From assembly GCA_019359245.1 (NCBI GenBank), contig JAHHHR010000032.1, forward strand, positions 21,123 through 85,122: a stretch of DNA of 64,000 nucleotides. The letters are read 5' to 3'. Shown here in pieces: positions 7,346-17,198 of the stretch. The notes beneath the pieces were generated by a model. The model saw nothing but the letters and a program-made list of their open reading frames with translations, was not told where the DNA came from and made no database searches. This DNA comes from Nostoc desertorum CM1-VF14. GTDB taxonomy: Bacteria; Cyanobacteriota; Cyanobacteriia; Cyanobacteriales; Nostocaceae. The position numbers were made by a program, and so were the translations under genes. Numbering within the stretch: position 1 is the first letter of the stretch; each line of letters opens with the position of its first letter.

Positions 7346-9535
7346 AAATTTAAACCGCATCATGTCCGCACTTCTACACTTTTGCAAATGGAAGCGGTCG
7401 AATGTGGTGCGGCTGCTTTAGGAATAATTCTGAGCTATTACGGTCGGATTGTGCCACTGGCTAAACTACGTGAAGAATGCGGTGTTTCGCGAGATGGGAG
7501 TAAAGCTTTTAATATCCTTAAAGCTGCTAAAAATTATGGACTCAATGCTAAAGGTTTAAAACTGTCTCTGGAAAACGTCAAAACTACCCGTCTTCCCTAC
7601 ATTGCCTTTTGGAATTTTAACCATTTTCTCGTAGTAGAAGGATATAGCAAAAAACGCGTCTACCTCAACGATCCTGCTACTGGTAAAAGAACAGTGAGTT
7701 GGGAAGATTTCGATCGCGCATACACGGGTGTTGCGCTGGTGATGGAACCAGGAGCGGACTTTCAGAGGGGAGGCAAAAAAAATCACATTGTCTCAGCCTT
7801 AAGTAACCGCTTACAAAACTCCTGGGGTACTATTTTATTTTGTTTGCTAGCGGGGTTATTGCTAACATTGCCTCGATTAGCTGTGCCAGCATTTTCTCAG
7901 GTATTTATCGATGAGATTTTAATCCAAGACCGACAAGATTGGTTACGGCCTTTGCTGTTAGGAATGCTGATCACTACTTTATTGCGGGCGTTTCTGGCTA
8001 GACTGCGGCTTACCTACCTGCGCCGATTGATGGTGAAGTTGTCAGTCAGTATGTCAGGACAGTTTCTTTGGCATATATTGCGATTACCCATCGGGTTTTA
8101 TGCCCAGCGCTTTGCTGGAGAAATCAGTAGTCGGATGCAACTAAATGACAAGGTTGCAGAAATACTTTCAGGGCGTTTAGCAACCACTGTAATTGATGCA
8201 GTAATGATGGTCTTCTACCTGCTGATTATGATTCAGTACGATCGCTTGCTGAGTGCGATCGCAGTCGGCTTTGCTGCTATCAACATTCTTGCTCTCCTAT
8301 TTTTATCGCAAACTCGCGTCGATGCCAATATGCGGCTGGCTCAAGAACATGGCAAGGTAGCTGGGGTGGCGGTTAGTGGTATCCAAACAATAGAAACAGT
8401 CAAAGCTTCTGGGCTGGAGTCAGATTTATTTGCCCGGTTTGCCGGTTATTATGCTAAAGCAGTTAACGCCGAACAGCAGTTAGGTTTACAAACTCAAATT
8501 ATCACTACATTACCGACGATTTTAACAGCCCTGACTACAGCTTTTATCTTGCTAGTTGGTGGTTTACAGGTAATGAATGGAAGTCTTAGTATTGGGATGC
8601 TGGTTGCCTACCAAAGTTTAACCCAGAGCTTCTTAGAACCAGTTAATAGCCTCGTCAATTTTGGCAGTACTTTACAAGATTTAGAAGCTGACTTAAACCG
8701 TCTTGATGATGTGCTTCAAAATTCCGTTGATTTGGAAGTGGAGGAGAAGCAAAGAGCAGGGGAGGCAGGGGGAGCAGGGGGAGAAATTACTTTCTCATCT
8801 CTCTGGCAATTACAGGGTCACGTTGAGTTACGGAATGTCACTTTTGGCTACAGTCCTGTAGAACCTCCGTTAATTGAGAATTTGAGCTTGAGTGTCAAGC
8901 CAGGACAAAGGATAGCGCTGGTGGGGGGAAGTGGTTCTGGTAAATCTACAATTGCCAAATTAATTTGCGGTCTTTATCAGCCTTGGGAAGGGGAAATCTG
9001 CTTTGATGGTGTAGAGCGATCGCAGATTAAACGCTCTGTCCTTGCTCATTGTTTGGCAATGGTTGAACAGGATATCTTTTTATTTGCGGGGACTGTGCGA
9101 GAAAATATCACTCTTTGGGACTCTACTATGCCAGAAGCTGATTTGGTGCAGGCTTGCCAAGATGCAGCTATTCATGATGCGATCGCATCTATGCCTGGAA
9201 AATATGATTTTGAGTTGATTGAGGGCGGCATGAATATTAGCGGTGGACAACGCCAACGTTTAGAAATTGCCCGCGCTTTGGTGAGAAATCCCACAGTATT
9301 AGTACTTGATGAAGCAACAAGCGCTCTAGATGCCCAAACAGAACTGATTATTAATCGCAATTTACAACAGCGTGGTTGTTCCTGTATTGTAGTAGCCCAC
9401 CGCCTCAGCACAATTCGCGATTGTGATGAAATTATTGTGCTAGAGCAAGGTAAAATCGTGCAGCGTGGCACTCATGAGGAATTATGGCAGCAAGGTGGAA
9501 CTTATGTCCGCTTACTTCACGCGGTAGAGGCATAG
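7319..9535 (+). CDS. NHLM-type exporter: C39 peptidase / permease / ATPase fusion
   Basis: 738 residues. An N-terminal C39 peptidase has Cys in MEAVECGAAAL (about residue 28), His in NHFLVVEG and Asp in NDPATG; in this family it cleaves the leader of a peptide substrate during export. Next come about six membrane segments (about 175-430) and an ABC ATPase with Walker A GGSGSGKST, signature SGGQRQR and Walker B VLVLDEATSALD. Length and order fit the NHLP-family peptidase/permease/ATPase. Odd points: the only usable start, ATG 7319, lies inside a tandem repeat with no Shine-Dalgarno sequence, and a Gly/Ala/Glu-rich insert (EAGGAGGE) encoded by a purine repeat sits between the permease and ATPase. 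Confidence 0.88.
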   Translation: MPNPQCPIPKFKPHHVRTSTLLQMEAVECGAAALGIILSYYGRIVPLAKLREECGVSRDGSKAFNILKAAKNYGLNAKGLKLSLENVKTTRLPYIAFWNFNHFLVVEGYSKKRVYLNDPATGKRTVSWEDFDRAYTGVALVMEPGADFQRGGKKNHIVSALSNRLQNSWGTILFCLLAGLLLTLPRLAVPAFSQVFIDEILIQDRQDWLRPLLLGMLITTLLRAFLARLRLTYLRRLMVKLSVSMSGQFLWHILRLPIGFYAQRFAGEISSRMQLNDKVAEILSGRLATTVIDAVMMVFYLLIMIQYDRLLSAIAVGFAAINILALLFLSQTRVDANMRLAQEHGKVAGVAVSGIQTIETVKASGLESDLFARFAGYYAKAVNAEQQLGLQTQIITTLPTILTALTTAFILLVGGLQVMNGSLSIGMLVAYQSLTQSFLEPVNSLVNFGSTLQDLEADLNRLDDVLQNSVDLEVEEKQRAGEAGGAGGEITFSSLWQLQGHVELRNVTFGYSPVEPPLIENLSLSVKPGQRIALVGGSGSGKSTIAKLICGLYQPWEGEICFDGVERSQIKRSVLAHCLAMVEQDIFLFAGTVRENITLWDSTMPEADLVQACQDAAIHDAIASMPGKYDFELIEGGMNISGGQRQRLEIARALVRNPTVLVLDEATSALDAQTELIINRNLQQRGCSCIVVAHRLSTIRDCDEIIVLEQGKIVQRGTHEELWQQGGTYVRLLHAVEA
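8738..8805 (+). repeat. In-frame purine-rich repeat insert in the exporter gene
   Basis: The stretch containing GCAGGGGGAGCAGGGG is translated as EAGGAGGE-type sequence between the permease and ATPase domains. The same 16 bases recur in frame at about 56689 and in similar form between genes (for example near 51040), so this is a dispersed repeat that has entered a coding region. Confidence 0.6.
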
Positions 9536-9542
9536 TTGAGTA

Positions 9543-12452
9543 ATGAATAGCCCGCAGGTGAATCCTTCTTCTAAACTTTACTCCTTTCAAGCAAACGAAC
9601 CAGTACTGTTGAATGACTCCGAAACATTCTGGATAGTGCAGTCTGGAACATTGGCGGTGTTTGCGACTAGAGTTAAAAACAGTTTACCAAAGGAACATCA
9701 CCGCTATCTATTTCATGTCAGCGCTGGTGAAGCCTTGTTTATTGCAGTGTTGTTACCGGAAGTAGTTGCACAAAGCCAATGGAGTTTTGTCGCGATCGCA
9801 ATTGAACCCACTCAATTATGCCAGATATCAATGGTTGATTTGGTTCAGGGAATTGCGGCGGCTGACTCGCAAACCATAGAACTTTTAGAAGGTTGGGTAA
9901 ATCATTTAGGGCAATCTCTTAACGCCCAGCAAACAGTTTTGGCTACACCATTAAACCAAGTGTCGGTATTTGAGCGGGATTTTTCATTATCGCCTGGTGA
10001 AACGCTACAGTGGAGGCAACAAACACTCCGATGGCTGAAGTTACAGCAAGGCAATACTCACTGGATGGGAGTTGAGGAACTAACCTTGAATTCCGCCTCA
10101 CCAGCATTTCCAATCACCAATGCGATGTGGCTGGAGGCAGAAAATGCGGTTATCGGAGAGATGTTGTCAACGGCAGATTTAGAAAATTCCGAGAAACTTC
10201 TGACAGGTTTAGCTAGTTTGCAGACTTATTTCTTTCACTACTTCAGTTTGTTGGCAAACAAAGAAGCAGAAGCAGAATTCCGGCAGTTTCAAGAACGCGA
10301 ACAATTTAATCAGCAAGTAATAGAGGCGGCACTCTCTGATTTAGCAGCAGTTTTACAGCCGCAGCACGAGGCAGTTTTCTTTCAAGAGGGGTCACCCTTA
10401 CTGGTAGCATTTGGGGCAGTTGGGCGATCGCTGGGAATAGAGATTCGTCCACCAGTAGAGGATTTGAATTCTATTAAAGACCCTGTAGCAGCGATCGCCA
10501 GAGCATCACAAATTCGAATTCGGCGAATAACTTTAAGAGATGGTTGGTGGCAGCAAGATCAAGGCCCTCTGTTAGCTTATACCCAGTTAGAAAATCGCCC
10601 AGTAGCTTTGTTACCCACAGACAATAAGAGTTATATCATATTTGACCCAATAGCACAAACTCGCACACCTGTAAATGCTTCAATAGCAAAAACACTGAAA
10701 TATGTAGCTTACGTTTTGTATCGATCGTTGCCCAGGGTTGTGAACAATGTCATTGAGCTACTTCAGTTTGGGGTGAAGGGCTATGAAAAAGACATTATTA
10801 ATATTGTGATTGTGGGGATAATGGGGACATTGCTGGGAATGATTGTACCCCAGGCAACCATAATATTAATCAACAATGCTATTCCTGATAGCGATCGCGC
10901 CTTACTGTGGCAGATAGGATTGGTATTGTTAGCAGCAGCTTTTGGGCAGTTAGCTTTTCAGATTGCCCAAAGTATTATCACCCTACGAGTCGAAAGTGCT
11001 ACTAACAGCGTATTGCAACCAGCAATCTGGGATCGGCTGCTGAGATTAAGTCCAGGTTTTTTTCGTCAATACGCTTCTGGAGATTTGGTCAACCGCGTCA
11101 TGGCGGTGAGGCAAATTCATGAACAACTCAGTGGTGCCACCCAAAGGACTTTGTTGAGTGGAGTTTTTGCCCTATTCAACTTAGGGCTGATGTTTGTTTA
11201 CAGTTGGCAACTTGCTCTTGTGGGAGTCAGTTTAGCAATTCTTGCTGCTGTAGTAACGGCTGTTTCTAACTTCCTCCTAGTCAAGAAATCACAAAAACAG
11301 CAAGAACTAGATGGGGTAATTCAAGGACTCACCGTGCAACTGATCAATGGTGTGGCCAAGCTGCGAGTAGCAATGGCAGAAGAACGAGCATTTGCAGCTT
11401 GGGCAAAAAAGTACAGCCAGCAGATCCGCTTGAAGGCAAGTTGGCAACAAATAAAAGATAGCGTTTCTATTTTTAACGAAGCCCTGCCTTTAATCAGTAC
11501 AGTGCTGTTGTTTGGGTTTATCATGCTTTTGATGCAGACACGCTTAAATATTGGTACATTTGTTGCTTTTAACTATGCTTTAACAATTTTTATCAAGGGA
11601 GTGACTGACCTGAGCAATACCGTAACCGACATCTTGGGTATCGTACCAATTTGGGAACGGGCCAAACCGATTTGGCGATCGCAGCCAGAATCAGACTCAA
11701 CTAAGACAAATCCTGGCGAGTTAAGCGGTCGCATTGCACTAGATCGTGTCAGCTTTCACTACTCCCAGAACAAAAGTTTAATCCTTAATGATGTCAGTCT
11801 CCATGCCGAACCAGGAGAATTTATTGCGATCGTTGGCCCTTCTGGAAGCGGAAAATCAACAATATTACGGTTGTTATTGGGGTTTGAGACTCCATTAACA
11901 GGCAGCATTTACTATGACAGTAAAGACTTGATAGAGTTGGATATTCAGGCTGTGCGAAGACAGTTAGGAGTGGTGCTGCAAAATGGCAAAATCGGCACAG
12001 GCTCAATCTTTGAGAATATTACTGCTGGAGCTTTGGTGACGCAAGAACAAGCCTGGGAAGCGGCACGAATGGCAGGCTTGGCTGGTGATATTGAGCAAAT
12101 GCCAATGGGAATGTACACCATAATTAGCGAGGGAGGTACTAATCTTTCTGGTGGACAACGACAAAGATTATTAATTGCGCGATCGCTTGTTTCAAAGCCT
12201 AAAATTATCTTGATGGATGAGGCTACCAGTGCTTTGGACAATCGCACCCAGGCAATTGTAACTGAAAGTTTAGCGAAATTAAATGCTACTAGAGTGGTGA
12301 TTGCCCATCGCCTCAGCACAATTCGTAATGCCGATCGCATCTATGTTATTGACGCTGGTAAAGTCGTGCAAGTAGGTAATTTTGCGGCATTGATTGCCCA
12401 AGAAGGGTTATTTGCCAAACTGGTAGCCCAACAGTTAGAAAGTGAGCTTTAA
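9543..12452 (+). CDS. NHLM-type exporter: second ABC permease/ATPase subunit
   Basis: 969 residues. A long N-terminal soluble region (about 1-410), lacking a C39 catalytic set, is typical of the second ABC subunit of NHLM systems. Membrane segments follow at about 420-700 and then an ABC ATPase with Walker A GPSGSGKST, signature LSGGQRQR and Walker B IILMDEATSALD. It starts 8 bases after the peptidase-exporter stop, so the two are surely co-transcribed and may form a heterodimer. The stop overlaps by four bases the stop of the convergent response-regulator gene. No leader peptide gene or maturation enzyme lies immediately beside the set. Confidence 0.85.
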   Translation: MNSPQVNPSSKLYSFQANEPVLLNDSETFWIVQSGTLAVFATRVKNSLPKEHHRYLFHVSAGEALFIAVLLPEVVAQSQWSFVAIAIEPTQLCQISMVDLVQGIAAADSQTIELLEGWVNHLGQSLNAQQTVLATPLNQVSVFERDFSLSPGETLQWRQQTLRWLKLQQGNTHWMGVEELTLNSASPAFPITNAMWLEAENAVIGEMLSTADLENSEKLLTGLASLQTYFFHYFSLLANKEAEAEFRQFQEREQFNQQVIEAALSDLAAVLQPQHEAVFFQEGSPLLVAFGAVGRSLGIEIRPPVEDLNSIKDPVAAIARASQIRIRRITLRDGWWQQDQGPLLAYTQLENRPVALLPTDNKSYIIFDPIAQTRTPVNASIAKTLKYVAYVLYRSLPRVVNNVIELLQFGVKGYEKDIINIVIVGIMGTLLGMIVPQATIILINNAIPDSDRALLWQIGLVLLAAAFGQLAFQIAQSIITLRVESATNSVLQPAIWDRLLRLSPGFFRQYASGDLVNRVMAVRQIHEQLSGATQRTLLSGVFALFNLGLMFVYSWQLALVGVSLAILAAVVTAVSNFLLVKKSQKQQELDGVIQGLTVQLINGVAKLRVAMAEERAFAAWAKKYSQQIRLKASWQQIKDSVSIFNEALPLISTVLLFGFIMLLMQTRLNIGTFVAFNYALTIFIKGVTDLSNTVTDILGIVPIWERAKPIWRSQPESDSTKTNPGELSGRIALDRVSFHYSQNKSLILNDVSLHAEPGEFIAIVGPSGSGKSTILRLLLGFETPLTGSIYYDSKDLIELDIQAVRRQLGVVLQNGKIGTGSIFENITAGALVTQEQAWEAARMAGLAGDIEQMPMGMYTIISEGGTNLSGGQRQRLLIARSLVSKPKIILMDEATSALDNRTQAIVTESLAKLNATRVVIAHRLSTIRNADRIYVIDAGKVVQVGNFAALIAQEGLFAKLVAQQLESEL

Positions 12453-14791
12453 TTCTGCTTTAGCATAGAATTAGCAACTTGGTATAAAGATTGTAACTTT
12501 AGTCCATGATTAGGATACTCAACCACAGCAAAATTGCAGTTTGCCTGGAAGCGATCGCCATTGGCAGCTGTAAAGACTTGCTGCCGGAGCTTGGTTAAAA
12601 TGTCATTGAGGCGATGTTGGATGACGAGCCGTTCTGTTTCAGTAAAGCCAGAAACTCCCACCACAAATTCTCCGTTACCCCAATAGCCCAATATTTCACC
12701 ACTGCAAAATGCCGACTGGAATAGACGACTCCATCGTTGCAACACTTGATTACCAGCCTCATGGCCGTACTGGATATTAATTTGGCGTAAATCATTGAAA
12801 TTCAAGATCGCCAAGCAAACCGATTGCTGATTTTTCTCGGCTTTAGCAATCAGGTGCTGTAAGTCCCGGCTAGACTGGAACTGATTTGCTAATCCGGTTA
12901 TGGGGTCTTTAGTAGAGAGTGATTGGAGTAGGCGACTGCGTTCTAGGCGATGGGTAATCCTTGCCAGCAGTTCTGCCCCCACAACGGGTTTAACTACATA
13001 ATCATCTCCTCCAGCAGCAAACACCTGCTGCACAGTTTCCATATCTCGGTGAGCCGTCAGAAATACAATTGGCAATTCCTGCCATTGGGGATCTGTGCGA
13101 ACTGCTTGGCAAAGTTCAATACCACTTATTTCTGGCATTTCCACATCCAAAATCAACAAATCTGGTGCAGTAGATTGTAATACCTCCCAGAAACGTCGGG
13201 GATCGTCCAATCCGGTAATTCGCATTCCCCAAGGTTCTAACATTGGGCCTAGCGCTGCTAAAATTAGTGGATCATCATCAACTACTAATACATTTACTGT
13301 TAGAGAACGGGTAAACTGTAATATTTGAGATGCAGCTTCCCAAACTTGATTTGCTGTGACAGGCTTAACGAGAAAACCCCGCGCCCCAGACTGAGCCAAA
13401 GTTACACGATCCACTAGCTGATCAGTGACAGCCAGCGCCAGAACAGGTACATGAGGGGTATGTGTTGCGAAGTCCAACATTAATGCCAAACTTTCCTCTC
13501 GCAGCCCAATCTCATCTACATTCAGCACTACTAAATCTGGTGATGTGGTTTGCAAAAAGTTTTTTGCACCTTCTAACGTTGTTATTTGCTGCCAGCGCAT
13601 TTCCAGAGAATATGCCAGTTGTTGCAACTGTGAACCCAGTTGTAAATCAGGGTCAATCAGCAGTAACTTAGGACTTATCTCTTCCTCAATTGAGGTAGCA
13701 GTTTGATTAACTACCTTTTGCGTCATTAGGTTTAATAATTTACCTAACTCTTGTATCAGCGATATTAATTGGCTTTTTCGGGCTGCTAATAATTCTGTAT
13801 CTTTGTCTAAAATCTGTTCAATTTCCCGTGCTATTTGAGTTCCTGCTTCTTGCTCAAACATTCCCAAAACACCAGCTAGCTTGTGCGCTTCCCGTCCAGC
13901 CGATTTACGTGATTCTGTAGTTAGTGTGCCGCTAGAGAGTTCTGTTGCTGCTTGTTGCAGTACCTCCATTCGCTGCATCATTAGCCCCTGGTATTGACTC
14001 CACAAACCACCCATTGCTTGCTTAAACTGTTGTTCAACGGATGGGGAAGTATCGGGTATGGAGGAATTCTGAACGGGATTTTTTTGAGTTATTTCTTTTT
14101 CGCTCTTTCCACTACTAATAGCTTTTTGAGATAAGCGATATCCCAAACCATAAACGTTTTCAATCCAGTCTACGGCTCCCACTACTTTCAACTTGTGTCG
14201 CAACCACTTAATATGGGACTTAACAGTTTCCTCTTGTGGTGGGTCGTCAAAAGTCCAGAGATGTTCGATAATATCTCCCCGACTAAAAACCCGCAATGGA
14301 TTCCGCAGTAATAGTTCCAGCAGACTATATTCTTTGGGTGTCAAATCTAGAACTTGATTATCGTATGTTACCTCGCAAATGCTTGGATCTAAACGCAATG
14401 CTCCAACTTCTAGCACTGGAGAACGGGGAGTATCGCTGCGACGTAACAAAGCGCGTACCCTTGCTTGGAGTTCTCCCAAATTTAAAGGTTTAATTAGATA
14501 ATCATCTGCTCCAGCATCGAGTCCACGAATGCGATCGCTAGTTTCATCTTTTGCTGTGATCAATAAAATAGGAGTGGAACAGCCACTAGAACGTAAGCGC
14601 TGACATAAAGTAATGCCATCCAGTTTCGGCAGTCCCACATCTGTTAATATCAGGTCGTAGTTAGTACCTTGAGAATATTCCCAGCCAATTTGTCCGTCTT
14701 GTGCGAGTTCAACAGCATAATGTTGTTGGCTAAGAGACTGCAACAAAACGCTTGCTAAAACTTCGTCATCTTCGATCAGCAAGATTCTCAT
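12449..14791 (-). CDS. Multidomain response regulator (REC-wHTH-HPt-REC-REC-GGDEF)
   Basis: 780 residues from ATG 14791 (AAAGGTAG upstream; a GTG lies eight codons earlier). Order: receiver with the phospho-accepting Asp in ILTDVGLPKLDG; OmpR-type winged helix ending GLGYRL (about 125-225); HPt domain with AHKLAG (about residues 300-305); a receiver-like domain lacking the usual acidic pocket; a full receiver (VVDDD, LILDVEMPEISG); and a C-terminal GGDEF-fold domain whose signature reads GNGEF, so cyclase activity is doubtful. It could accept, store and pass on phosphate and also bind DNA. It is convergent with the peptide exporter; no sensor kinase is adjacent. Confidence 0.88.
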   Translation of the reverse strand: MRILLIEDDEVLASVLLQSLSQQHYAVELAQDGQIGWEYSQGTNYDLILTDVGLPKLDGITLCQRLRSSGCSTPILLITAKDETSDRIRGLDAGADDYLIKPLNLGELQARVRALLRRSDTPRSPVLEVGALRLDPSICEVTYDNQVLDLTPKEYSLLELLLRNPLRVFSRGDIIEHLWTFDDPPQEETVKSHIKWLRHKLKVVGAVDWIENVYGLGYRLSQKAISSGKSEKEITQKNPVQNSSIPDTSPSVEQQFKQAMGGLWSQYQGLMMQRMEVLQQAATELSSGTLTTESRKSAGREAHKLAGVLGMFEQEAGTQIAREIEQILDKDTELLAARKSQLISLIQELGKLLNLMTQKVVNQTATSIEEEISPKLLLIDPDLQLGSQLQQLAYSLEMRWQQITTLEGAKNFLQTTSPDLVVLNVDEIGLREESLALMLDFATHTPHVPVLALAVTDQLVDRVTLAQSGARGFLVKPVTANQVWEAASQILQFTRSLTVNVLVVDDDPLILAALGPMLEPWGMRITGLDDPRRFWEVLQSTAPDLLILDVEMPEISGIELCQAVRTDPQWQELPIVFLTAHRDMETVQQVFAAGGDDYVVKPVVGAELLARITHRLERSRLLQSLSTKDPITGLANQFQSSRDLQHLIAKAEKNQQSVCLAILNFNDLRQINIQYGHEAGNQVLQRWSRLFQSAFCSGEILGYWGNGEFVVGVSGFTETERLVIQHRLNDILTKLRQQVFTAANGDRFQANCNFAVVEYPNHGLKLQSLYQVANSMLKQN

Positions 14792-15004
14792 TGCAATACT
14801 ACCTTTCTTGACCACACAGGGGTGTTCTTGTGAACATATACCTGACTTAAAACATCCTCTTAAATAATAATAAGTAGTGATGAAGATATTCCCTTATTTT
14901 TCAGAGGAGGGTCGGGAAATGGATTAGATAAAGCGGTTTTTGGCAAAATCTTAATAGAGTATTCTAAGCAAATAAATATCTCCAAAATTAATTATGCGTT
15001 ACCT

Positions 15005-15051
15005 GAAACCCTTGTAGAGACGTTGCAATGCAACATCTTTACAAGGGTTTC
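15005..15051. repeat. Palindromic intergenic repeat
   Basis: GAAACCCTTGTA (15005-15016) pairs with TACAAGGGTTTC (15040-15051), and a smaller GTTGC/GCAAC-type palindrome lies inside. It sits just after the end of the minus-strand gene stopping at 15063 and may act as a terminator, but there is no T-run. The inner part resembles the GAGACGTTGCAATGCAAC repeats common in Nostoc. Confidence 0.6.
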
Positions 15052-15062
15052 TACTCCTATGT

Positions 15063-16184
15063 CTAATGATGATGGTGATGGTGGTGATGGTTATCCCCAG
15101 TTAGTTGGGGATTAACTGCTAAAGTTTGTTCTGACAACAACTCTGCAATATGAGCATCAGCCCATTGTGCCGCCATAGCCAAGAATTCTGGATGATCGTT
15201 TACGCAAGCCATTTGCACGTAGTTCGTACCAGGATGCTGTTTTTCCAGAGCATGGATGATGTGGTGTACATCTAATAAAGTTTCATGGTTTTCTGTGGCA
15301 AAGCCAATTGGCATAAAAATTACCACTTTTGCACCCAGTTGAATCAGGTTATTTGCTGCTTGCTCGGCGTTTGGCTGTGTCCAATCAATTAAAGGCGTGT
15401 CATGATTAAGCCAACCCACCGAGATTAACGGATAGCGGTTAATTAACTTATCCCGAACTAAATCGTACATTGCTTCACTTTCGGCAATCCCAGAAGTAAA
15501 GCCTTTAGCTTTATGGGGACAGCCGTGATTCATTAACACAATACCGATTTGAGAAGGTAGATAAGCTGCGCCTAACTCAGCAATTTTCTCCTCAACCAGA
15601 TGAGCCATTAAATCAATGTAGGCTGGTTCGTTGAAGAAAGAAGGAATGTAGCGCTGTGCTTTAACCCAGTGTTCCTCACCATCAGTCAACTCAACGAGAG
15701 CATTGTTAACTTGCTCGATCGCAATCCCACTAGTAAAGATAGAATCAACAACTAGCAGTGGGTAGATTAGTAGCTTCTCAAAGCCTTGGTTTTTGACTTC
15801 TGCCAAGACTTGATTAGGTAGAAAAGGGGCGCAGAAGTTAAAAGCTTTGAAAACTTGAACCTTATCACCCCATTTTTCTTGTAATTGCTTCTCAATCCCA
15901 GCACGTTGCTGTTCAAAGATGGCATTGTGTGGGGAGATAAAATCGTGGTGTGTGTGTCCCCACTCATGGCGGTCAAATAGCGCCAAAAGCTTTGCCAGAG
16001 GCGGATAAATCCAGGTTGGTACTGGTGCAAATTTTGCTGTCAGTAGATTTAAAGCCTGTTCGTTATAGTTGGCGAAATCTTCGTAGCTTTCGACTTCGCC
16101 GTAGCCCATAAGCAGTACGGCTACGCGGTCTTTACCTGATAGATGCTCGTGGGTGTGTTGTACTTTTTCCGGCGTGGCAACCAC
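15063..16184 (-). CDS. Ferrochelatase-family protein with a poly-His tail
   Basis: 373 residues, starting GTG 16184 behind GAGGAAGT. Ferrochelatase-type core: VAVLLMGYGEVES at the start, a second half-domain with VLMNHGCPHKAKGF, and the conserved acidic motif HETLLDVHH matching the HIETL...D region of ferrochelatases. The usual W-x-x-P substrate motif is altered, so it diverges from the standard HemH. The protein ends in eight consecutive histidines directly before the stop, written with mixed CAT and CAC codons. That tail suggests metal binding or storage (for example nickel, cobalt or iron), which is inference. A role as second ferrochelatase or another metal chelatase is possible. Confidence 0.75.
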   Translation of the reverse strand: MVATPEKVQHTHEHLSGKDRVAVLLMGYGEVESYEDFANYNEQALNLLTAKFAPVPTWIYPPLAKLLALFDRHEWGHTHHDFISPHNAIFEQQRAGIEKQLQEKWGDKVQVFKAFNFCAPFLPNQVLAEVKNQGFEKLLIYPLLVVDSIFTSGIAIEQVNNALVELTDGEEHWVKAQRYIPSFFNEPAYIDLMAHLVEEKIAELGAAYLPSQIGIVLMNHGCPHKAKGFTSGIAESEAMYDLVRDKLINRYPLISVGWLNHDTPLIDWTQPNAEQAANNLIQLGAKVVIFMPIGFATENHETLLDVHHIIHALEKQHPGTNYVQMACVNDHPEFLAMAAQWADAHIAELLSEQTLAVNPQLTGDNHHHHHHHH

Positions 16185-16200
16185 AATTACTTCCTCAATA

Positions 16201-16515
16201 TAACCAGAGTGCAGAGAAATATAAAATTAAGGGAATAGCTTACACATTTCCCTTCCCTTACTTGTAACTTATTATCCCATCCAGGGGCATAGGATAGGTG
16301 AGAAAATCAAAACAATACATCAAAAGTAAGACTTTCGTGGGGGATTGGACATTAGAAAAAAATCTTTGGGCTTGCACAGTTGTGTATATTGTGTTAGGGC
16401 GGCGGTTATCGTTTACGTGAAGTACACCCGGAAGAGTACGGCAGTGCCCATTAGTGTCAACTTAACTTTAATTTTCTATGCCCAATACCCAATAATCAAT
16501 TTCTAGAATAGACAG
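16201..16515. other. Intergenic stretch between divergent genes
   Basis: Spacer between the ferrochelatase-like gene and the plus-strand gene at 16516. No ORF or RNA is recognised. The end contains one copy of the CCCAATA-type repeat family. Confidence 0.4.
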
Positions 16516-17109
16516 ATGAGTATAATTATTTGCCCTGGAATCCATGAGCCAGACTTAAGTGAAAGCTTTAAAGTCGGATTATTAGATATGGTTGCTAATG
16601 GCACTATCAGCCAAAATCCAGCAAATATACTGCTTTATCCCGGTAAAGATATTTTAGTTTTATCAGCATTTCATATCTTGCAGTTTTTGCGCGTTAGCGT
16701 AGCTCACAGCAGGTATTGCTTGAGCGACTCTTTAAAATCACCAATTATATTTATTAGCTTTAGTGCTGGCGTAGTCGGGGCAATAGGAGCAGCGCATTTG
16801 TGGCAACTCTTGGGTGGTCGTGTCAAAGCGTTTATTGCTATAGATGGATGGGGAGTACCTCTACAGGGTAATTTTCCTATTCATCGGATGAGCCATGATT
16901 ATTTTACTCATTGGAGTTCATGTTTGCTAGGTAGTGGGCAAAATAACTTTTATGCACAGCCAGCTGTTGATCACTTGTCAATTTGGAAATCGCCCCAAAC
17001 TGTACAAGGCTGTTGGGTAGATTCATCCATTGGAATTTATCCACCTAAAGGTTATCTGACAGCTACTGAGTTTTTGCTTATGCTGTTAAAGCACTATGAA
17101 GCAAATTAG
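16516..17109 (+). CDS. Conserved hypothetical protein, alpha/beta-hydrolase-like
   Basis: 197 residues. The start MSIIICPGIHEP, followed near residue 77 by IIFISFSAGVVGAIGAA, looks like a first strand and a nucleophile elbow of the alpha/beta-hydrolase fold (SFSAG in place of the usual GxSxG). A later FIAIDGWGVP could carry the acid and DHLSIW a His. I know this as a cyanobacterial conserved family without assigned reaction. An in-frame insert at about 16686-16710 (GCGTTAGCGTAGCTC, read as RVSVAH) has the look of a Nostoc palindromic repeat that entered the gene, so the enzyme may be altered there. Confidence 0.55.
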   Translation: MSIIICPGIHEPDLSESFKVGLLDMVANGTISQNPANILLYPGKDILVLSAFHILQFLRVSVAHSRYCLSDSLKSPIIFISFSAGVVGAIGAAHLWQLLGGRVKAFIAIDGWGVPLQGNFPIHRMSHDYFTHWSSCLLGSGQNNFYAQPAVDHLSIWKSPQTVQGCWVDSSIGIYPPKGYLTATEFLLMLLKHYEAN

Positions 17110-17198
17110 TCCGGACAATAGAATTATGAGTTAGGAGTTAGGAGTGGGGAAGGGAGAAGGTTACAAGTGATAGGGTACAGGGGATAGTCAAAAAAACT

